A DNA stretch of 64,000 nucleotides from Carallia brachiata. Its lineage: Eukaryota; Streptophyta; Magnoliopsida; Malpighiales; Rhizophoraceae. The stretch's first letter is position 1. Each line of letters opens with the position of its first letter. A program made the translations under genes and the position numbers. Shown one piece after another: positions 51,797-64,000 of the stretch. The notes beneath the pieces are model-generated. The model did no database searches. It was not told the origin of the DNA and saw nothing but the letters and a program-made list of their open reading frames with translations. The DNA lies in NCBI GenBank assembly GCA_021464245.1, contig JADCRB010000036.1, positions 1,631,717 to 1,695,716 on the forward strand, written 5' to 3'.

Positions 51797-53736
51797 ATGG
51801 GCTTTTCTTCGGCAATCAATTCTCTGTTTCTAGTAACCCTCCTGATTGGTGGCCTTACCCAGGCAGGCTGCTTCACTTTTACATATCCGACATTCCAAGT
51901 TACTAATCAGGGTGATTTCATCCAACTAGGTTCCTACATAGCTCTTGGTGCCATCCAAGTCACACCTGATGTTAATGGAGCTACTATGGAGAATCGAGCC
52001 GGACGGCTCTTGTACCAAAGGCCATTCAAGCTGTGGAAAAGCAAAGGCAATAATGCTTCTTTTAACACCACCTTCGTGCTCAACATCAAAGACCAAACCA
52101 CCCCAGGTGGTGAAGGCTTGGCCTTTATATTAGCTGGGGATGATGTTCTGCCTGACAACAGCAGTGGCCAATGGCTTGGAATTGTAAATTCGCAAACCAA
52201 CGGCTCTGCTCAGCCTGGGATAGTGGCCATAGAATTCGACACAAGAAAAAGCTTTCCAGAAGATCTCGATGACAATCATGTTGGCTTTGACATAAATAGC
52301 ATCTACTCAACTGAACAGGTCCCGTTGAGCAGCCGCGGTATCAATATTTCTGCAGGTATAGACATCAGTGTTAATGTTCAATATGACGGCCAAAATTTGA
52401 GTGTATTTGTAGGGGACGACATGAAGAATCCTGTCATCCTCCAGACTATCAATCTCTCGGAATATCTTCCGAAGGAGATTTTTGTTGGATTTTCTGCTTC
52501 AACAAGCAATTATACCCAACTAAACTGTGTACGATCATGGGAGTTTAGTGGCTCTAAGATGGATGATGATAAGTTGATATGGGTTTGGATTGTGGTTCCA
52601 TTAGTACTGGTTCTGCTGTTTGGTTTTTTCTCTTCTTGTACTTGAAAAGGAAATTCAACAAAGTTGACCCGGAGGATCCTTATCCAAGCATTGAACAAGC
52701 GATCCAGGGCTCCTCAACTGCTCCACAGAAGTTCCGATTCAAAGAACTGAGCAAAGCAACAAGCAAATTCAACCCCAAGAACAAGCTTGGAAAAGGTGGA
52801 TTCGGAACGGTCTACAAGGGAATTTTGGGAAACAAAGAAGTGGCTGTCAAAAGAGTCTCAAAGAAATCCACACAAGGCAAGCAAGAATTCGTAGCAGAAG
52901 TGACCACAATCGGCAACCTCCATCACAGGAATCTTGTTAAGCTAATTGGCTGGTGCTACGAAAGTCGCGAGTTCCTCCTGGTGTACGAGTACATGCCCAA
53001 TGGAAGCCTGGATAAATACATTTTCCAGGCTGCAAGTTCAGGCATGCAGGAAACAACATTGAGCTGGGAGAAAAGGCTGAGCATAATAACCGGAGCGGCA
53101 CAGGCGCTGGATTACCTGCACAATGGCTGCGAGAAGAGGGTGCTTCACAGAGACATCAAAGCCAGCAACATAATGTTGGATCTAGAGTTCAATGCTCGGC
53201 TTGGAGATTTCGGCCTGGCTCGCACCATCATACCAAGCGAACAAACTCACCACTCAACAAGAGAGATCGCAGGAACGCCCGGCTACATGGCTCCAGAGTG
53301 CATTCTTACCGGAAGGGCGACAGTGGAAACAGATGTTTATGCGTTTGGCATACTTGTCCTTGAACTTTTCTGCGGAAGGAAGCCCGGAGGACAAACTGAG
53401 GAAAATGCGTACAACAGTAACATTGTGAATTGCCTGTGGGAACTTTACAAGAAGGAAAAGATAGTTGATGGTGCGGATCCCAGATTGAATTGTGAGTTCG
53501 ACAAGGAAAATATGGAATGTGTGCTTATACTGGGGTTATCCTGCTGCCATCCGAACCCAAACAAGAGGCCATCCATGAAAACCGTCCTTCAGGTTCTTTC
53601 AGGGGAAGCACCCCCACCAGAATTGCCCGCTGAGAGGCCTGCATTTATATGGCCACCCCTGCCTCCGTCTTTTAAGGATATGGACTCTCTCGTCGGAAGT
53701 CAGCTAAACCCATTTACAGAGCTCAGCGCTAGATGA
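51797..53736 (+). CDS. L-type lectin receptor kinase, intronless, one-base frameshift at the membrane segment
   Basis: Plasma-membrane receptor with an extracellular legume-lectin domain and a cytosolic serine/threonine kinase. ATG 51797 opens a signal peptide (about 25 residues), then the lectin domain (FTYPTF, GEGLAFIL, IVAIEFDTRKS, FVGFSAST) with several N-glycosylation sites, and a hydrophobic segment. The frame ends at 52645, residue 282, inside the membrane helix. The continuation is open from 52579 in the frame one base back; a missing T in the T6 run at 52624-52629 explains it. The kinase part has LGKGGFGTVYKG, VAVK lysine, HRDIKASN, DFG and APE, so it is a complete RD kinase. The C-terminus ends at 53736. 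No introns, as usual for this family. Resembles the group IX members. Either a recent pseudogene or a base-calling error. Confidence 0.9.
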
Positions 53737-54069
53737 ACAAAATACTGCAGTTTCCGAACAGAATGATTCTTGTGCGCGTTTCAACTCTGACGAACATGCA
53801 AATAGATATCAATAACGGCAGGTGATCGGCTAAGTCAACATAGTAATCTTATTCTTTTGATTTATGTCCTCGCGTCAATGTCAGGAAGATTCCTGAGTGG
53901 GTGACTAGTTTTCCACCCCCATTCCCAGTTCTGTGCTTGTAAATACCATTCCGTTTTAAAAAGGTTTGTAGTATTTGCTTTTGCTTGGAAGCCAGGATTA
54001 GCTGATTACATGCTAGTTGAAAGGATGTGCCAGCTGCTTTACAACTGTTTATGTTATTTTTTATTCCGT
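53737..54069 (+). other. Likely 3' untranslated region of the lectin kinase gene
   Basis: About 330 bases between the kinase stop codon and the LINE target repeat, with T-rich and AT-rich sequence. No gene in it. Confidence 0.5.
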
Positions 54070-54165
54070 GTTGATTGACACTAATTTTTTTTTTTTTTTT
54101 TTTGATCCAAGAAAGAGTCTAAAAAGAAAAGAGAGAGTAAGAATACAACGTAGGAAAGCTAAGCG

Positions 54166-57100
54166 TTATCCTCCCCTTGGTATCCCAATACCAAACAAAT
54201 CAGCCCTCAGTAGACCATTGATGCCTGCTGGGGGCTCTTCCCAAAAGTGAAGCTCCTCTTCTCTGATAACACCCAGATTCGCAAGGAAGTCGGTACAATA
54301 ATTCCCCTCTCTGAGTGTATGTTGAAGGCGACAATCCCATGGGAGTTTAAGGAGGCGCCGGCACTCGAAGATCAGAGCTCTGTACAGGTCATAGTGCCAG
54401 TCTTTCATAAGAATTTTTTGCAGGGCAAGAAGCGAATCCGTTTCCACTATTACTTTGCGCCATCCTCTGTCCCAAGCATGCTTCAACGCAACTGCTATTC
54501 CCCACAGTTCAGCATTAATTGCTGAGGAGAGACCACAGAATCCGGAGAAGCCAGAAACCCATCTTCCATTTGCATCCCTTGCCACGCCTCCGTATCCTGC
54601 CTTGCCTGGGGAGCCTTTAGCACACCCATCAACATTTATCTTTATAAACGGGAACACAGGGTATTGCCAGCTGATTAAGGCCCCGTCCTTTGGGTTAGCA
54701 GAAACAGCAAGGTTGCACAATCGGTTTGACTGCCAGAGCTCATAGTTTTCAACGGCTTTAGCCCGAGCAGAGCATATAAGTTCATCTATGGACAGGTCTT
54801 GGCCCGCAAAGAGACGTTTGTTGCGACTGTCCCATAAATGCCAAAAAGAAACAAACAGGACTCCAAAAGTGCAGCCCCATTCCAAATATGATTCCTCCCC
54901 ACAACCCTCTCGCAACCAGCTCTTGAAATCCGGAACAGGGAGAGGGGCAATGCCGGTTGCCTGGTGTAAGAGGCCCCAGACATGGCTAGCAAAAGGGCAG
55001 TAGAGAAGGACATGAGCAGTATTTTCCCAAATTGCCCCGCATCTATCACAGGCCCCACTAACTGTGAAGTGCCTGATAAAACGTTGGGAATTAGTAAGGA
55101 GCTTTCCGTGCCATACTAACCACATGAAGGTTTGTATGCGCCTAGGTGCTGGAATTTTCCATATCCACTTCCAATCCCCGGGATGCTGCTCATCCTCTAT
55201 GCTAAGCTGGGTGTAGGCACTAGCCACAGAGAATCTGCCAGAGTTGCGAGCCCAAACAATGCTGTCACCTAAGCCAAGACCGGGACAGGTTCTAACGCTT
55301 CTGAGGGTGAGCTCAACATCTTTTGGTATTTTTCCTTGTAATAGCGGCCAGTTCCAGCATCCATCAGAATTTAGGTAGCGGCTGACGGGCCATTCAATCT
55401 CGTGCGGCTCAGGCTGAACACCAATAGCATCAACAAGAGGAAACTCCAAGGCCCAAACGTCCAGCCAAAATCTAGCAGTGTTGCCATCACCTATGCTCCA
55501 TTTCAGTCCATCTTTGAGCAACTCCCGTCCATAAACTATAGCTGACCAAACGGTGGATTGTGACGAAGATCTAGGTGCATCCAAGAAGGTACTCCGGGAG
55601 AAATACTTCTGTTGTAGAACTTTCACCCAAGGCTTCTCAGCTCCATTCAGGATTTCCCATCCCAATTTTGATAGGAGAGCGAGGTTCATGTCACGAGCTT
55701 TACGAAGTCCAAGTCCGCCCGCCCAACGAGGTTTACACACCTGGTCCCAAGCCACCAAACTTACTTTGGCCTGTGTTTCAGTAGACCCCCATAGAAACCG
55801 CCTGTGGATGCTGTCTATTTCTTCACATATGACAGTCGGTATAAAAGTTGTATGCATTAGGTAGAAAGAAACTGTTTGGGAGACACTTTGGATTAAGGTT
55901 GCCCGGCCAGCTAAAGACAAAGAGGACGTTTTCCATCCATTAAGTTTAGCCTGTATTCTAAAGATCAAGTCTCTGAAGATTTCGGGTTTCCTCCTGTCAT
56001 GGAAGAGGGGAATGCCAAGATATTTACCAAGGTTGTTCACTGCTGAGAATCCCAGTAACTGTGAGATAGAGTTGGAGGCAGCCCGAGAAGTGCATGGTGA
56101 GAAATAAAGCTTAGACTTCTCTCTACTTACCCGCTGTCCAGACATGTGGCAGAAGGTACCAAGAACCGAAGAAATAATTTTAGCTGTGGAGGTCTGTGCT
56201 TTCCCAAACAGCAATAGATCATCAGCAAAAAAGAGATGCGATATAAACGGCCCCTGGCGAGAGACTTGTACTGGTTTCCACTGCCTTGACTCCACGGCTT
56301 GGGAAATGTAATGAGAGAGGCGTTCTATGCACAACATGAAAAGGTATGGTGATATAGGGTCACCTTGACGCAATCCGCATTGAGGCTTGAAGCTGCTGGT
56401 CCTATCACCATTCCAGAGTATCGACATTTCCACTGTGGACACACAATTCATGATTAAGTTAATGAGCGACATGGGGAAGGGGAGGGATTCGAGAGTGTGC
56501 CTCAGGAAGGTCCAATTGACACGATCATACGCCTTCTCGAGGTCAATTTTTAGAGCCATAGAACCAACTTTGCCACGCTTCTTCCTCCGAATAAAGTTGA
56601 TCACCTCTTGTGCGACAATGATGTTGTCGTGGGGGGAACGGCCTGCCATAAAGCTTGCTTGGAGTGGGCTGATGAGGATATCCATAGCCGGTTTTACCCT
56701 CTCCACGATAACCTTAGAGATTAGCTTATACACAACATTGCAAAGGGAGATGGGACGGAATTGGTTGATTCTCTCTGGACTGTCCGTTTTCGGTATGAGG
56801 ACAATCAGAGTTTGGTTAATCTCTTCCGGAATCCTGCCAGTTGTGAATGCGTCTCTCACCAAAGCATGCAAGGAATCTCCCACTACGTGCCAGTACTTCT
56901 GAAAAAAGATTGCTTGAAAGCCATCTGGGCCGGGAGCTTTGAACGCGCTCATCATTTTCAAGGCCCGAAAGACTTCCTCTTTGGACGGAATTGCTCCAAG
57001 CCTGGCAACCATGTTGACTGGAAGCTCCGGCCAAGGACTCCCAGCAGTGGTGCTATTTGGTGGAATTGCGGACCCAGAGAATAAATTCACATGGTACTCT

Positions 57101-57600
57101 CTGACATGATTCATGAGGGTTTCCCTGTTCTCAATCCATCCTCCATTATCGTCTTTCAGCATACTGATATGGTTGCGCCTTCTACGGTGCAGGGTAGAAG
57201 AGTGAAAATACTTAGTATTCCGATCTCCAAGAAGAAGCTTATCGCGACGGGACTTTTGGAACCAAAAAAGCTCCTCTTGGTCCAAAATTTGGTTGTATTG
57301 ACAAATTAAGTCAGCTTCAAGTTGCCTGTGAAGGGGGGAATCGGAGCTCATGATACGCTTCTGTATTGATAGCAACCTGGAAAGGATTCTGCGTTTTCTA
57401 TAGAAGAGATTCCCAAAGACAGTTTTGTTCCAGGTGGACGCGGCTTCCTTAAGCCTATCGAGTGATACAGAGATAGGAGTGCTCGGGGAAGGCCAGTTCT
57501 GCTCAACAAGGGTCTCAAACCCACTATGCAACATCCACATGGCCTCCAGACGGAAAGGACGACTGAACTTATTGCCTTCCGGGAGATCAAAAAGCTGCAA
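54166..57600 (-). pseudogene. LINE ORF2, reverse transcriptase and RNase H part
   Basis: 1144 open codons with no further stop. Order: linker region (WNKTVFGNLF), reverse transcriptase (FRPISLCNVVYKLISK, GRSPHDNI, active site FADD near residue 458), zinc-binding reverse transcriptase region (FSVASAYTQL, CDRCGAIWENTAHVLLYCPF), and a C-terminal RNase H (INVDGCAKG, AELWGIAVAL, ETDSLLAL). RNase H on a LINE is characteristic of many plant L1 elements. It has no start codon of its own; the frame joins the endonuclease through the indel near 57600. Confidence 0.92.
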
Positions 57601-58285
57601 GGAGGGGGCAGTGGTCCGAATTTATACGGGGTAAGTGACGAAGCCTAGCCCTCGGGAATTTGAGATGCCAATCCTCCGAAACTAGGGCTCTGTCAATCCT
57701 TTCACGAATGATTCTCGCACCCAAGCTACTGTTCCACCAAGTGAACTTGGATCCATAGTACCCCAGGTCCATGAGATTACAGGTTTCCACATGGTCTCGG
57801 AAGATGCGACATCTCCTTGCAGTCTTAGGAGAGCCACCACTCTTTTCTGAGAGGTCCATAATATCATTGAAATCACCTACGAGGGCCCACGGCAAAGGCA
57901 TGACTTCAGAAATTGTCCTCAAGCTCTCCCACATGTGATCTCTCAGCAAATCATTCGGATGGGCATAGATACAAGAGAGAACCCAGGCTGGTTGGCCCTG
58001 TTCCATCACCACCGCATGAATTGCCTGAGGGGATTTGTAAAGCACCTCGAGTTGGACTTTGTCTGTGTCCCAAAGGAGCCACACACCGCCTGAAAAACCC
58101 ACAGGATCAACACGACAGTTACCTTTGAAGTTGAGTTCCGTCATCACCGTATCTGCTCTATCTTGTTTGATTCTAGGTTCCAATATAGCAACAATGCAAG
58201 GCTTGTAGAGGGAAAAGAAATCTTTCAGGGTGCGGGTAATCCTCTTCTTACCTGCACCGCGTACGTTCCAGGCTAGGATATTCAT
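57587..58285 (-). pseudogene. LINE ORF2, endonuclease part
   Basis: ATG 58283-58285 opens MNILAWNVRGAGKKR, the start of an APE-type endonuclease, with the catalytic landmarks LEPRI, WALVGDFND and SDHCPLL. It would nick target DNA for target-primed reverse transcription. The frame ends at 57587 by a small indel just after SDHCPLL; the reverse transcriptase continues in the next frame. Confidence 0.9.
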
Positions 58286-59106
58286 TGGGAACTAGGGGTA
58301 AGGGAAGGTCTCCCCCCTGGTTGAACGGGTGTTGGCTCAGAGGTATCTTCCATGGGCTCGATGGCGGGGGCGCCTTCTGAAGTTAGAGCATATGAGCCTT
58401 CAGAAGGGGACACAGCCAACGGAGAGTATGGATGAGGCCTGGTACTTTTGAGTAGCTTTTTTTTCTTCAATTCTTTCCCAATGGACCCAGTGGAATAAAC
58501 TCCCGCAGGATCTGGGGCCTGTGGTAGGCTGTTTGCAGGCTTGATATTAGGAATGGGAGGGGGTCTGCTAAAGGCTTCTTCAAATAAAGCAGCTAGGTTT
58601 GTGGTAGAGGATGATGGTCCGTGGGCCTTGGGCCTGCCTTGAGGTGGGGGTTGTGGGGTTGTGTGGACTTTGGGGGGTTCAGCTAGGTTGTTTTCTTGCA
58701 GGGGCCGAGAGTTAGAGCGGTGATGTGGCAGTTTTTCACTCGGGATATTGGACATAATTTTCTGACCGTCAATAGCTTTGTGCGGGTTCAAGTTCTCCTT
58801 GTCTGTTCCCAGGGGAGGTAGCACAGGGTTGTTTAGGGTTATAGGCTTCTTTCTTGGTGGGTTCTGGACAACTTGAGCAGCTGGGGGACTATGTGAATGG
58901 GTCATGTGTTCCGCACTTGTGCCCTCTGCACTTTCGTCGAGGACAGCAAATCTAGAGCCTGCTGATTTGTAGACACTAGACTGGCCATGGTCAACAGTCG
59001 CACTTTGCCCCACCTGAGCTCTAAGGTTGGCTCGTCTACCTCTCTTCTGTGCATGCATCCATGGTCCATACTTCTCTCCACTGGCCATGGTCGTACCCGA
59101 GTGCAC
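58282..59106 (-). pseudogene. LINE ORF1, C-terminal fragment
   Basis: Open to the element's truncated 5' end, so the frame has no native start (first ATG 59088). The fragment begins with YGPWMHAQKRGRR, the stretch that normally follows the ORF1 zinc knuckle. It then runs through a proline/serine-rich region to SSQ. Its TGA overlaps the ORF2 ATG in the four bases ATGA (58282-58285), an arrangement suited to termination and restart. Confidence 0.8.
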
Positions 59107-59128
59107 AAAAGGCGTTCATTGACAATAA

Positions 59129-59825
59129 TTTTGGCATACAATAAAGGCTTAAAAGCTTATTGGTTTCATTTAGTATTGATTGCCGTCAAGTTCTAAATCT
59201 AAATCCGGTGTGTATCAAAAAAGTCATGACGAGAAATTGAGTTTCTTTAGTGAGAAATTAACTGCCGAACTCATCCTCTTTCAACGAGGATTTCGCACAT
59301 CTAATGAACCTGCTTGTCTCCATCCTACATAAGTTTTGTAATCCCAAATCTTAAATGACAAAGAAGAAGAGTATATGCACAATTCTTATATTTGAAATGC
59401 GCCAAGCATCAGTGGAGTAACAAATTTACACTATTTTGTTGCCCATAATCTCGCATCAGCCATTTGCTTTGAGTAGTGGTGGCCTTGATCCATATATTTT
59501 AGATCAGTAGCCCACGGACCCAACCGAGATAAAACCGGTGCGTGTTCGTGACCCCGTCCATGACTAAGTCGCATAATTGGCAAAGCCGAACCTGCCAATT
59601 CTTGGACAGTCCAACTTGGTTTTTTTTTTTTTTTCTCCCTTCGGTTACAAGCAGATTGAAATTTGAAAGATCAACAACAATAACAGAATAATACGATCAC
59701 CAGAATTCGAACACAAAAAAGGAAGAAGTTCCAACAATGGTCTCTCAATTTATTGTACTAGAAAAATAAAATTAAGATTAGATTCGACTATATCATAATT
59801 GTCTATGTCAAGCTCGACGTTTCCA
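59129..59825. other. Intergenic stretch between LINE and second duplication
   Basis: No gene seen. A T-run lies near 59620-59634. Confidence 0.5.
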
Positions 59826-61749
59826 AAAGAGACTATCAAATTCTTACATATCCTCGCATCTAATAATTTAATTAGTTACTAAGTAAAACAAATATGAATT
59901 TAAAATTGGTGAAAATAAGATGATTATTTAATTTTAGATCCTTAAATTCTAAAAGTATTCAGAAAAGGATTGGGAGGGAGGGATCGGAAGAAATATAAAG
60001 CTACTAGCTTTGATTGATGAAGAAAAAATTACCGTTTTTATTAGTTGCCGGTTTTTGAGTTTAAAAAAATAAAAAACAAAAAGAGAACTGAGTGAGAAAG
60101 ACCGAGTACAGCCTTGCCTTCATTCTCTTGACTACACGTGCAACAATGGCGAGCAAATAATAAATAATTGAAGTAGATATGTAACCTGTTTGCATTTTCT
60201 TCTTTCAACAATAAAATTTAGAGACAGAAAATAGTAAATTTTTGTTGACTGTGTTCGGTATACCATAATGCAAATGCAGTATAACATGGTTTTGACGCAA
60301 AGCATGTATACTTGACAGTTTGACACCAAATATTTAATGTCAATTGTCTCTCGAGAGACACTATAGTTAAAAGTTAAATTCATATTTTATAAAAATCTCA
60401 AATTTTAATATTAAAATACGTAGGTGTGAATTTTTCAATACAATATAAGGCATGAATTTTCTTTTGCAAATCGTTGATAATCCAGCGAGTCAATTCCATG
60501 GAAGTTTACTTCTTCGCAGTGCCCAGAAGAAACTTGCAATTAAAACTCTTTCTTTTAAAAAAAAAAAATTCCATTGATTACAATCTGTGAAATTAAGTCC
60601 ACAGTCCACTAGAATTGGAATTAAATATGGAAAGCCACTATTCAAGGCTGAGCCAATTTCAAATGTACACATTTTTCTCAGCCCACAACAATACCCATCA
60701 CATAAAAAAAAGTAAAAAAAAACTTTCATTTGAAGTCAAAATGAGATTAAAGTATCTTTCAGTATAATTCAACTCAAAGGATAAGAAAGTGAATTTGTTA
60801 CAGCTATGGGGGGAAAGGATGTAGTCTAGTCTTTTTTTAAGTTTTCCTTAATTAACATTTAGGATGAGTTAATCTTCGATCTTTAAATATTAAGGCGTGA
60901 CAAGCTCGATGGCTACAGGACATTACCATCAAGTTTGCGCCAAGCCCTCCCTGTACTCGTACCGGTAAAAGCATTGCGGAAGCGGATTGAAATTAAGGAA
61001 ATATTGGTAGGATTAACCTAATATAAATTATTGAATATGTCAATTTTTTTAAAAATAAAAATAAATAAATTGTGAGATACAGTTTGATAGACTGTCTTAC
61101 CATTTTAGTACTATATAATGTACAACTATGTAGTAGAATTGTTAAAATTAATACAATTTAATTTCTAGTCATTTATTTTCATGTCTTGTGATGTCCAATT
61201 GCGTATATACTAATTTATGCCTCTCAAATAATGACTTACAATCTTATATGCACTTAAAAATTTGTAGTGGAAGATAAAACTTATCGATACATTATGTGTT
61301 ATAGTTTCTCGTTTTCATTCTTAGCACATACTCGATGATGTCTGTTAGATCCAATTAACGTGTGGTACAACATAAAATAACTAAACAGATGAAACTAAGT
61401 ATTTAACTTCACTAGCACTGAGCTGAGTTAATTGAATTAAGCAAAAAAAAAATTCAACTATCAAGTAACGAACGCAGATAAAAAGTAAATTAAAGTTTGA
61501 TGATATGTCTAATAATATCTTAGAACACATATCTACTTAAAAATTTAGGTCAGTAAACGGTGAAAATTAATAATATATTAAGAATCAAGTTAGGTGCTTG
61601 CACTTTATCATGTGAGAGAGTTTTTGCTCCCAAACAATGTCCTATTAGTTTTAAAGAATAATACTAACATTACATAATGGGCGTTGATCTGCTTGTTGAA
61701 GGATCCTTTTGTATAGATTGCTCGATTTTACTCATATTTTGTAAGGATT

Positions 61750-61925
61750 TTATTAGTAATAATCACATTTTACTTTTTCTTTATAATTACCACACGTAAC
61801 ACTTGTTGATTGGCCATCTAAAAAATAAAAGTCAAATATATTATAAATTTGAAGCCAAAAGTGACATGCGTTAATTTTTGATCGATGATTATATAATAAA
61901 AAGTGAAAAATGATTGTCCCGTGAC
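61750..61925. mobile_element. Short inverted-repeat insertion in the right unit
   Basis: Absent from the left unit near 50230. The left arm cacattttactttttcttt is mirrored on the right by aaaaagtgaaaaatg (reverse complement), so it could fold into a hairpin. Exact ends not fixed. Confidence 0.4.
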
Positions 61926-62884
61926 AATTTTGGTTTTGCAATTGTATTATGTAGTTTAAGATAGATATATTTGTTTCTTAACAAGTCCAGCAAGAAGTTT
62001 TGGCCGTAATCCTTGTGGATTTATAAGCAAGTTGGTACTTGTAAAGAATCCTTGGCAAATGGAGGATGGGCAAAGCACAAATTAACTATAATCAATTAAT
62101 TGAGAAAGTGAAGCAGTTATGATACCTAATTCAACCTTAAAAATTCACTCAAAAGAAAAAAAAAAAAAGGCCTTACAAACCTTCTGTTCTTCAAATTCTT
62201 ATACTAATTACTTTAATTACAGACATTAATTACTTTTATTGTTTTGTTTTGATATGTGTGCCCACTCGGATCAAATCTGAATCCCTCCTTATGTTAATAT
62301 ATAAAATTCGTGAAGATAAAGTAATAATAAATATCATACATTTAAATTCAGCAGTCATTAGAAAGAAATTTTCTCATAAGTGAATGGCTTTGTATATACT
62401 CAAAAATAAAATCAATTCCATCTCGTGCAATAATGTACTTTGTCCAGATAGGAATTGCTTGGATATCGTCTCACAAGAATTGTTGATTAATCACTGATTG
62501 CAGGAAACATACATATACACAAAGAAAATTGAGTGTTTAATAAAGAACTTTAAAAAATTGTAAAGTAATATAAATTATGTGATTGTTGATTTTAAAAAAA
62601 TAAATTATTAAATTTTATTAAATAAAATAAAATAATTAATTTAATATTATTCAAATGAAAGTGCATAGCTGTGACTTCTTCATGCAATGACCCAAATATA
62701 TGCATATTTGGTCATCGTATGGAAAAGTTTCTTTGTAGTTGTCGGCGAGAAGAAAAGGTCATTCTTACACAGCAGACTATAATTGTGGTATCAAAGACAC
62801 GTGGCAAGAGCCCATTTTCGTTGACTATATATGGATTAATTAAAACAGAAAAGGTAGACGGCCAAATGCTGTTGGTTAAAATGC

Positions 62885-63081
62885 ATCTAAACTATTTTAA
62901 TTTATATAACAAAATTTATATTTTATATAATTGTAATAATAAAAAATAATATAAAAAAATATTTTTATTTTTTATAATTTATTTTTTTAATTATAATTAT
63001 GTAAAATATAAATTTTATTACATAAAATAAAAATATTTAGATATTATTTAGCTATTTAAATGGCCGTGTAATAGATCTTTA
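62885..63081. mobile_element. AT-rich insertion in the right unit, about 197 bp
   Basis: Flanked by a perfect 9-base repeat ttaaaatgc (62876-62884 and 63082-63090). The left unit has a single ggattaaaacgcgagg at the matching place (near 50887). The interior is almost entirely A/T and largely self-complementary. Another 30-40 bases left of it are also unmatched, so the event may be more complex than one insertion. Confidence 0.5.
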
Positions 63082-64000
63082 TTAAAATGCGAGGTTTGAC
63101 CAGCAAAATAACTCGATTTGCCTAAAGGAAAGTTGAATAAACGTTGCTTGATTAAAAGGCGAAAAGTTTGTGCGCCGTACCTTACAGTCGTACGTAAATA
63201 ATAAAATATAACTAATTATTAATAAAATATTATAACATTGATAAGTTGTACAAAATTTCTTTTTATAATATATTGTGTAAGATTTATATTTTAAAATTTA
63301 AAATAATAATTAAATAATTTTAATTTTAATTTTATTATTTTATATTTATCTATATAATTACGTTAAATTGCCGATCAATTGTATAATTACCTTAAATTGC
63401 CGATTAATTGTATTTTATTGCTACATATTGTGGAATTTATGGCTGTGGGGCTAAATCCTCGCTCATCAGAATATCGTATGTACAACGCGCAGACTTTTTG
63501 AATATTCAAACTTTTTTTTTTGTTAATAAAAAAAATTTATTACAGACATATCGATTATTAAATTTACGAATTAGAATCATAATTAAATATTTAAAAATTT
63601 TATTTAATTAAACTCATAAGAAAGAACTCACTACGTGAACAATGTCTTTAAGCTGATGACGGTGATTGTCTAATATAAAATCAGCGACGCACAGTTCACG
63701 ATCAAATCGAAAAAATTATGAGTCAAAACTCTTAAGTATTATCACTGAAACTCAAGAGATACGAGTGAAAAGACATATCGAATTGTCATTAAATTATTAT
63801 ATTAAGTAGTGAATATTCAAATTTTAAACTCAAAAAATCTTTACACATTCTACTCTTGACCATGGGAAAATGCTAATCAAATAAATAAGCTGTTGTGTGC
63901 CGTGTAAAATTTTTCATTAAGTGTAATTTTATGATGATCTAATTTTCATAAAAAGTACAACCTCTGAGTTATAAAAATTCTGATACTTTGTTAAAAAAAT

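Larger units (their letters stand above)
54085..59113 (-). mobile_element. Plant L1-type LINE with RNase H, 5'-truncated
   Basis: About 5.03 kb on the minus strand. The 3' tail is a run of 19 T on the plus strand (54085-54103). Flanking repeats gttgattgacactaa (54070-54084) and gttcattgacaataa (59114-59128) agree at 13 of 15 positions and mark the target duplication, so both ends are known. It carries the C-terminal part of ORF1 and a complete-length ORF2 (endonuclease, reverse transcriptase, zinc region, RNase H) broken by one frameshift. The N-terminal half of ORF1, including its zinc knuckle, is missing. It landed just downstream of the lectin kinase gene. Confidence 0.93.
59826..64000. 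repeat. Second duplication, right unit
   Basis: Partner of 42405-51350 without the Copia element and without the 42660-45520 stretch. It holds its own small insertions (about 61750-61925 with an inverted-repeat structure, and 62885-63081). It runs to the window edge. No gene in it. Confidence 0.8.

Noticed and set aside
51797..52645. A stand-alone legume lectin gene
   Set aside because: The kinase continues immediately in the adjacent frame with all catalytic motifs, so this is one receptor kinase gene with an indel.
54247..57309. Plus-strand open frames inside the LINE
   Set aside because: They are antisense shadows of the long reverse transcriptase frame.

Overview
The window reads as nuclear DNA of a flowering plant, most likely a woody eudicot. 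It is AT-rich, its genes have introns, and it carries plant-specific families: a class III peroxidase, an L-type lectin receptor kinase, a DC1 protein, a WRC-domain protein, a plant L1-type LINE with RNase H, and a Copia LTR element. I cannot name the species. Genes are sparse; most of the sequence is duplicated intergenic DNA, transposons and pseudogenes.

Layout. (1) Positions 1-8822 form copy A of a roughly 9 kb block whose copy B lies in the same orientation at about 29366-38881. Each copy carries a decayed minus-strand WRC-domain pseudogene (360-1860 and 30174-32039). Several transposons are present in one copy only, so the other copy shows the empty site. (2) The block ends inside coding sequence. 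In copy A the shared tail is joined in frame to a RING-finger E3 ligase pseudogene (8659-10082). In copy B it is the C-terminus of a DC1 protein gene (38718-39874). (3) Between the copies lie a well-preserved four-exon secretory peroxidase (11897-13332, minus) and the best-preserved member of the WRC family (19747-21395, plus), followed by about 8 kb without genes. (4) A second, more diverged duplication pairs about 42405-51350 with about 59826-64000. Its left unit was hit by a 2.85 kb Copia-type LTR element (46994-49839) that has lost most of pol. Between the two units sit a lectin receptor kinase gene with a one-base frameshift (51797-53736) and a 5'-truncated LINE (54085-59113).

Function. 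There is no operon-like or pathway-level cooperation. The peroxidase (apoplast) and the lectin receptor kinase (plasma membrane) belong to families linked to wall and defence biology, but their proximity looks incidental. The DC1 and lectin kinase genes each need one single-base correction to read through. These may be true pseudogenising changes or base-calling errors.

I found no new multi-gene system. The most interesting material is the gene-within-duplication junction that gives RING and DC1 genes a common tail, and the paired full and empty transposon sites that the two duplications provide. Coordinates of duplications and small elements were placed by eye and may be off by a few bases.
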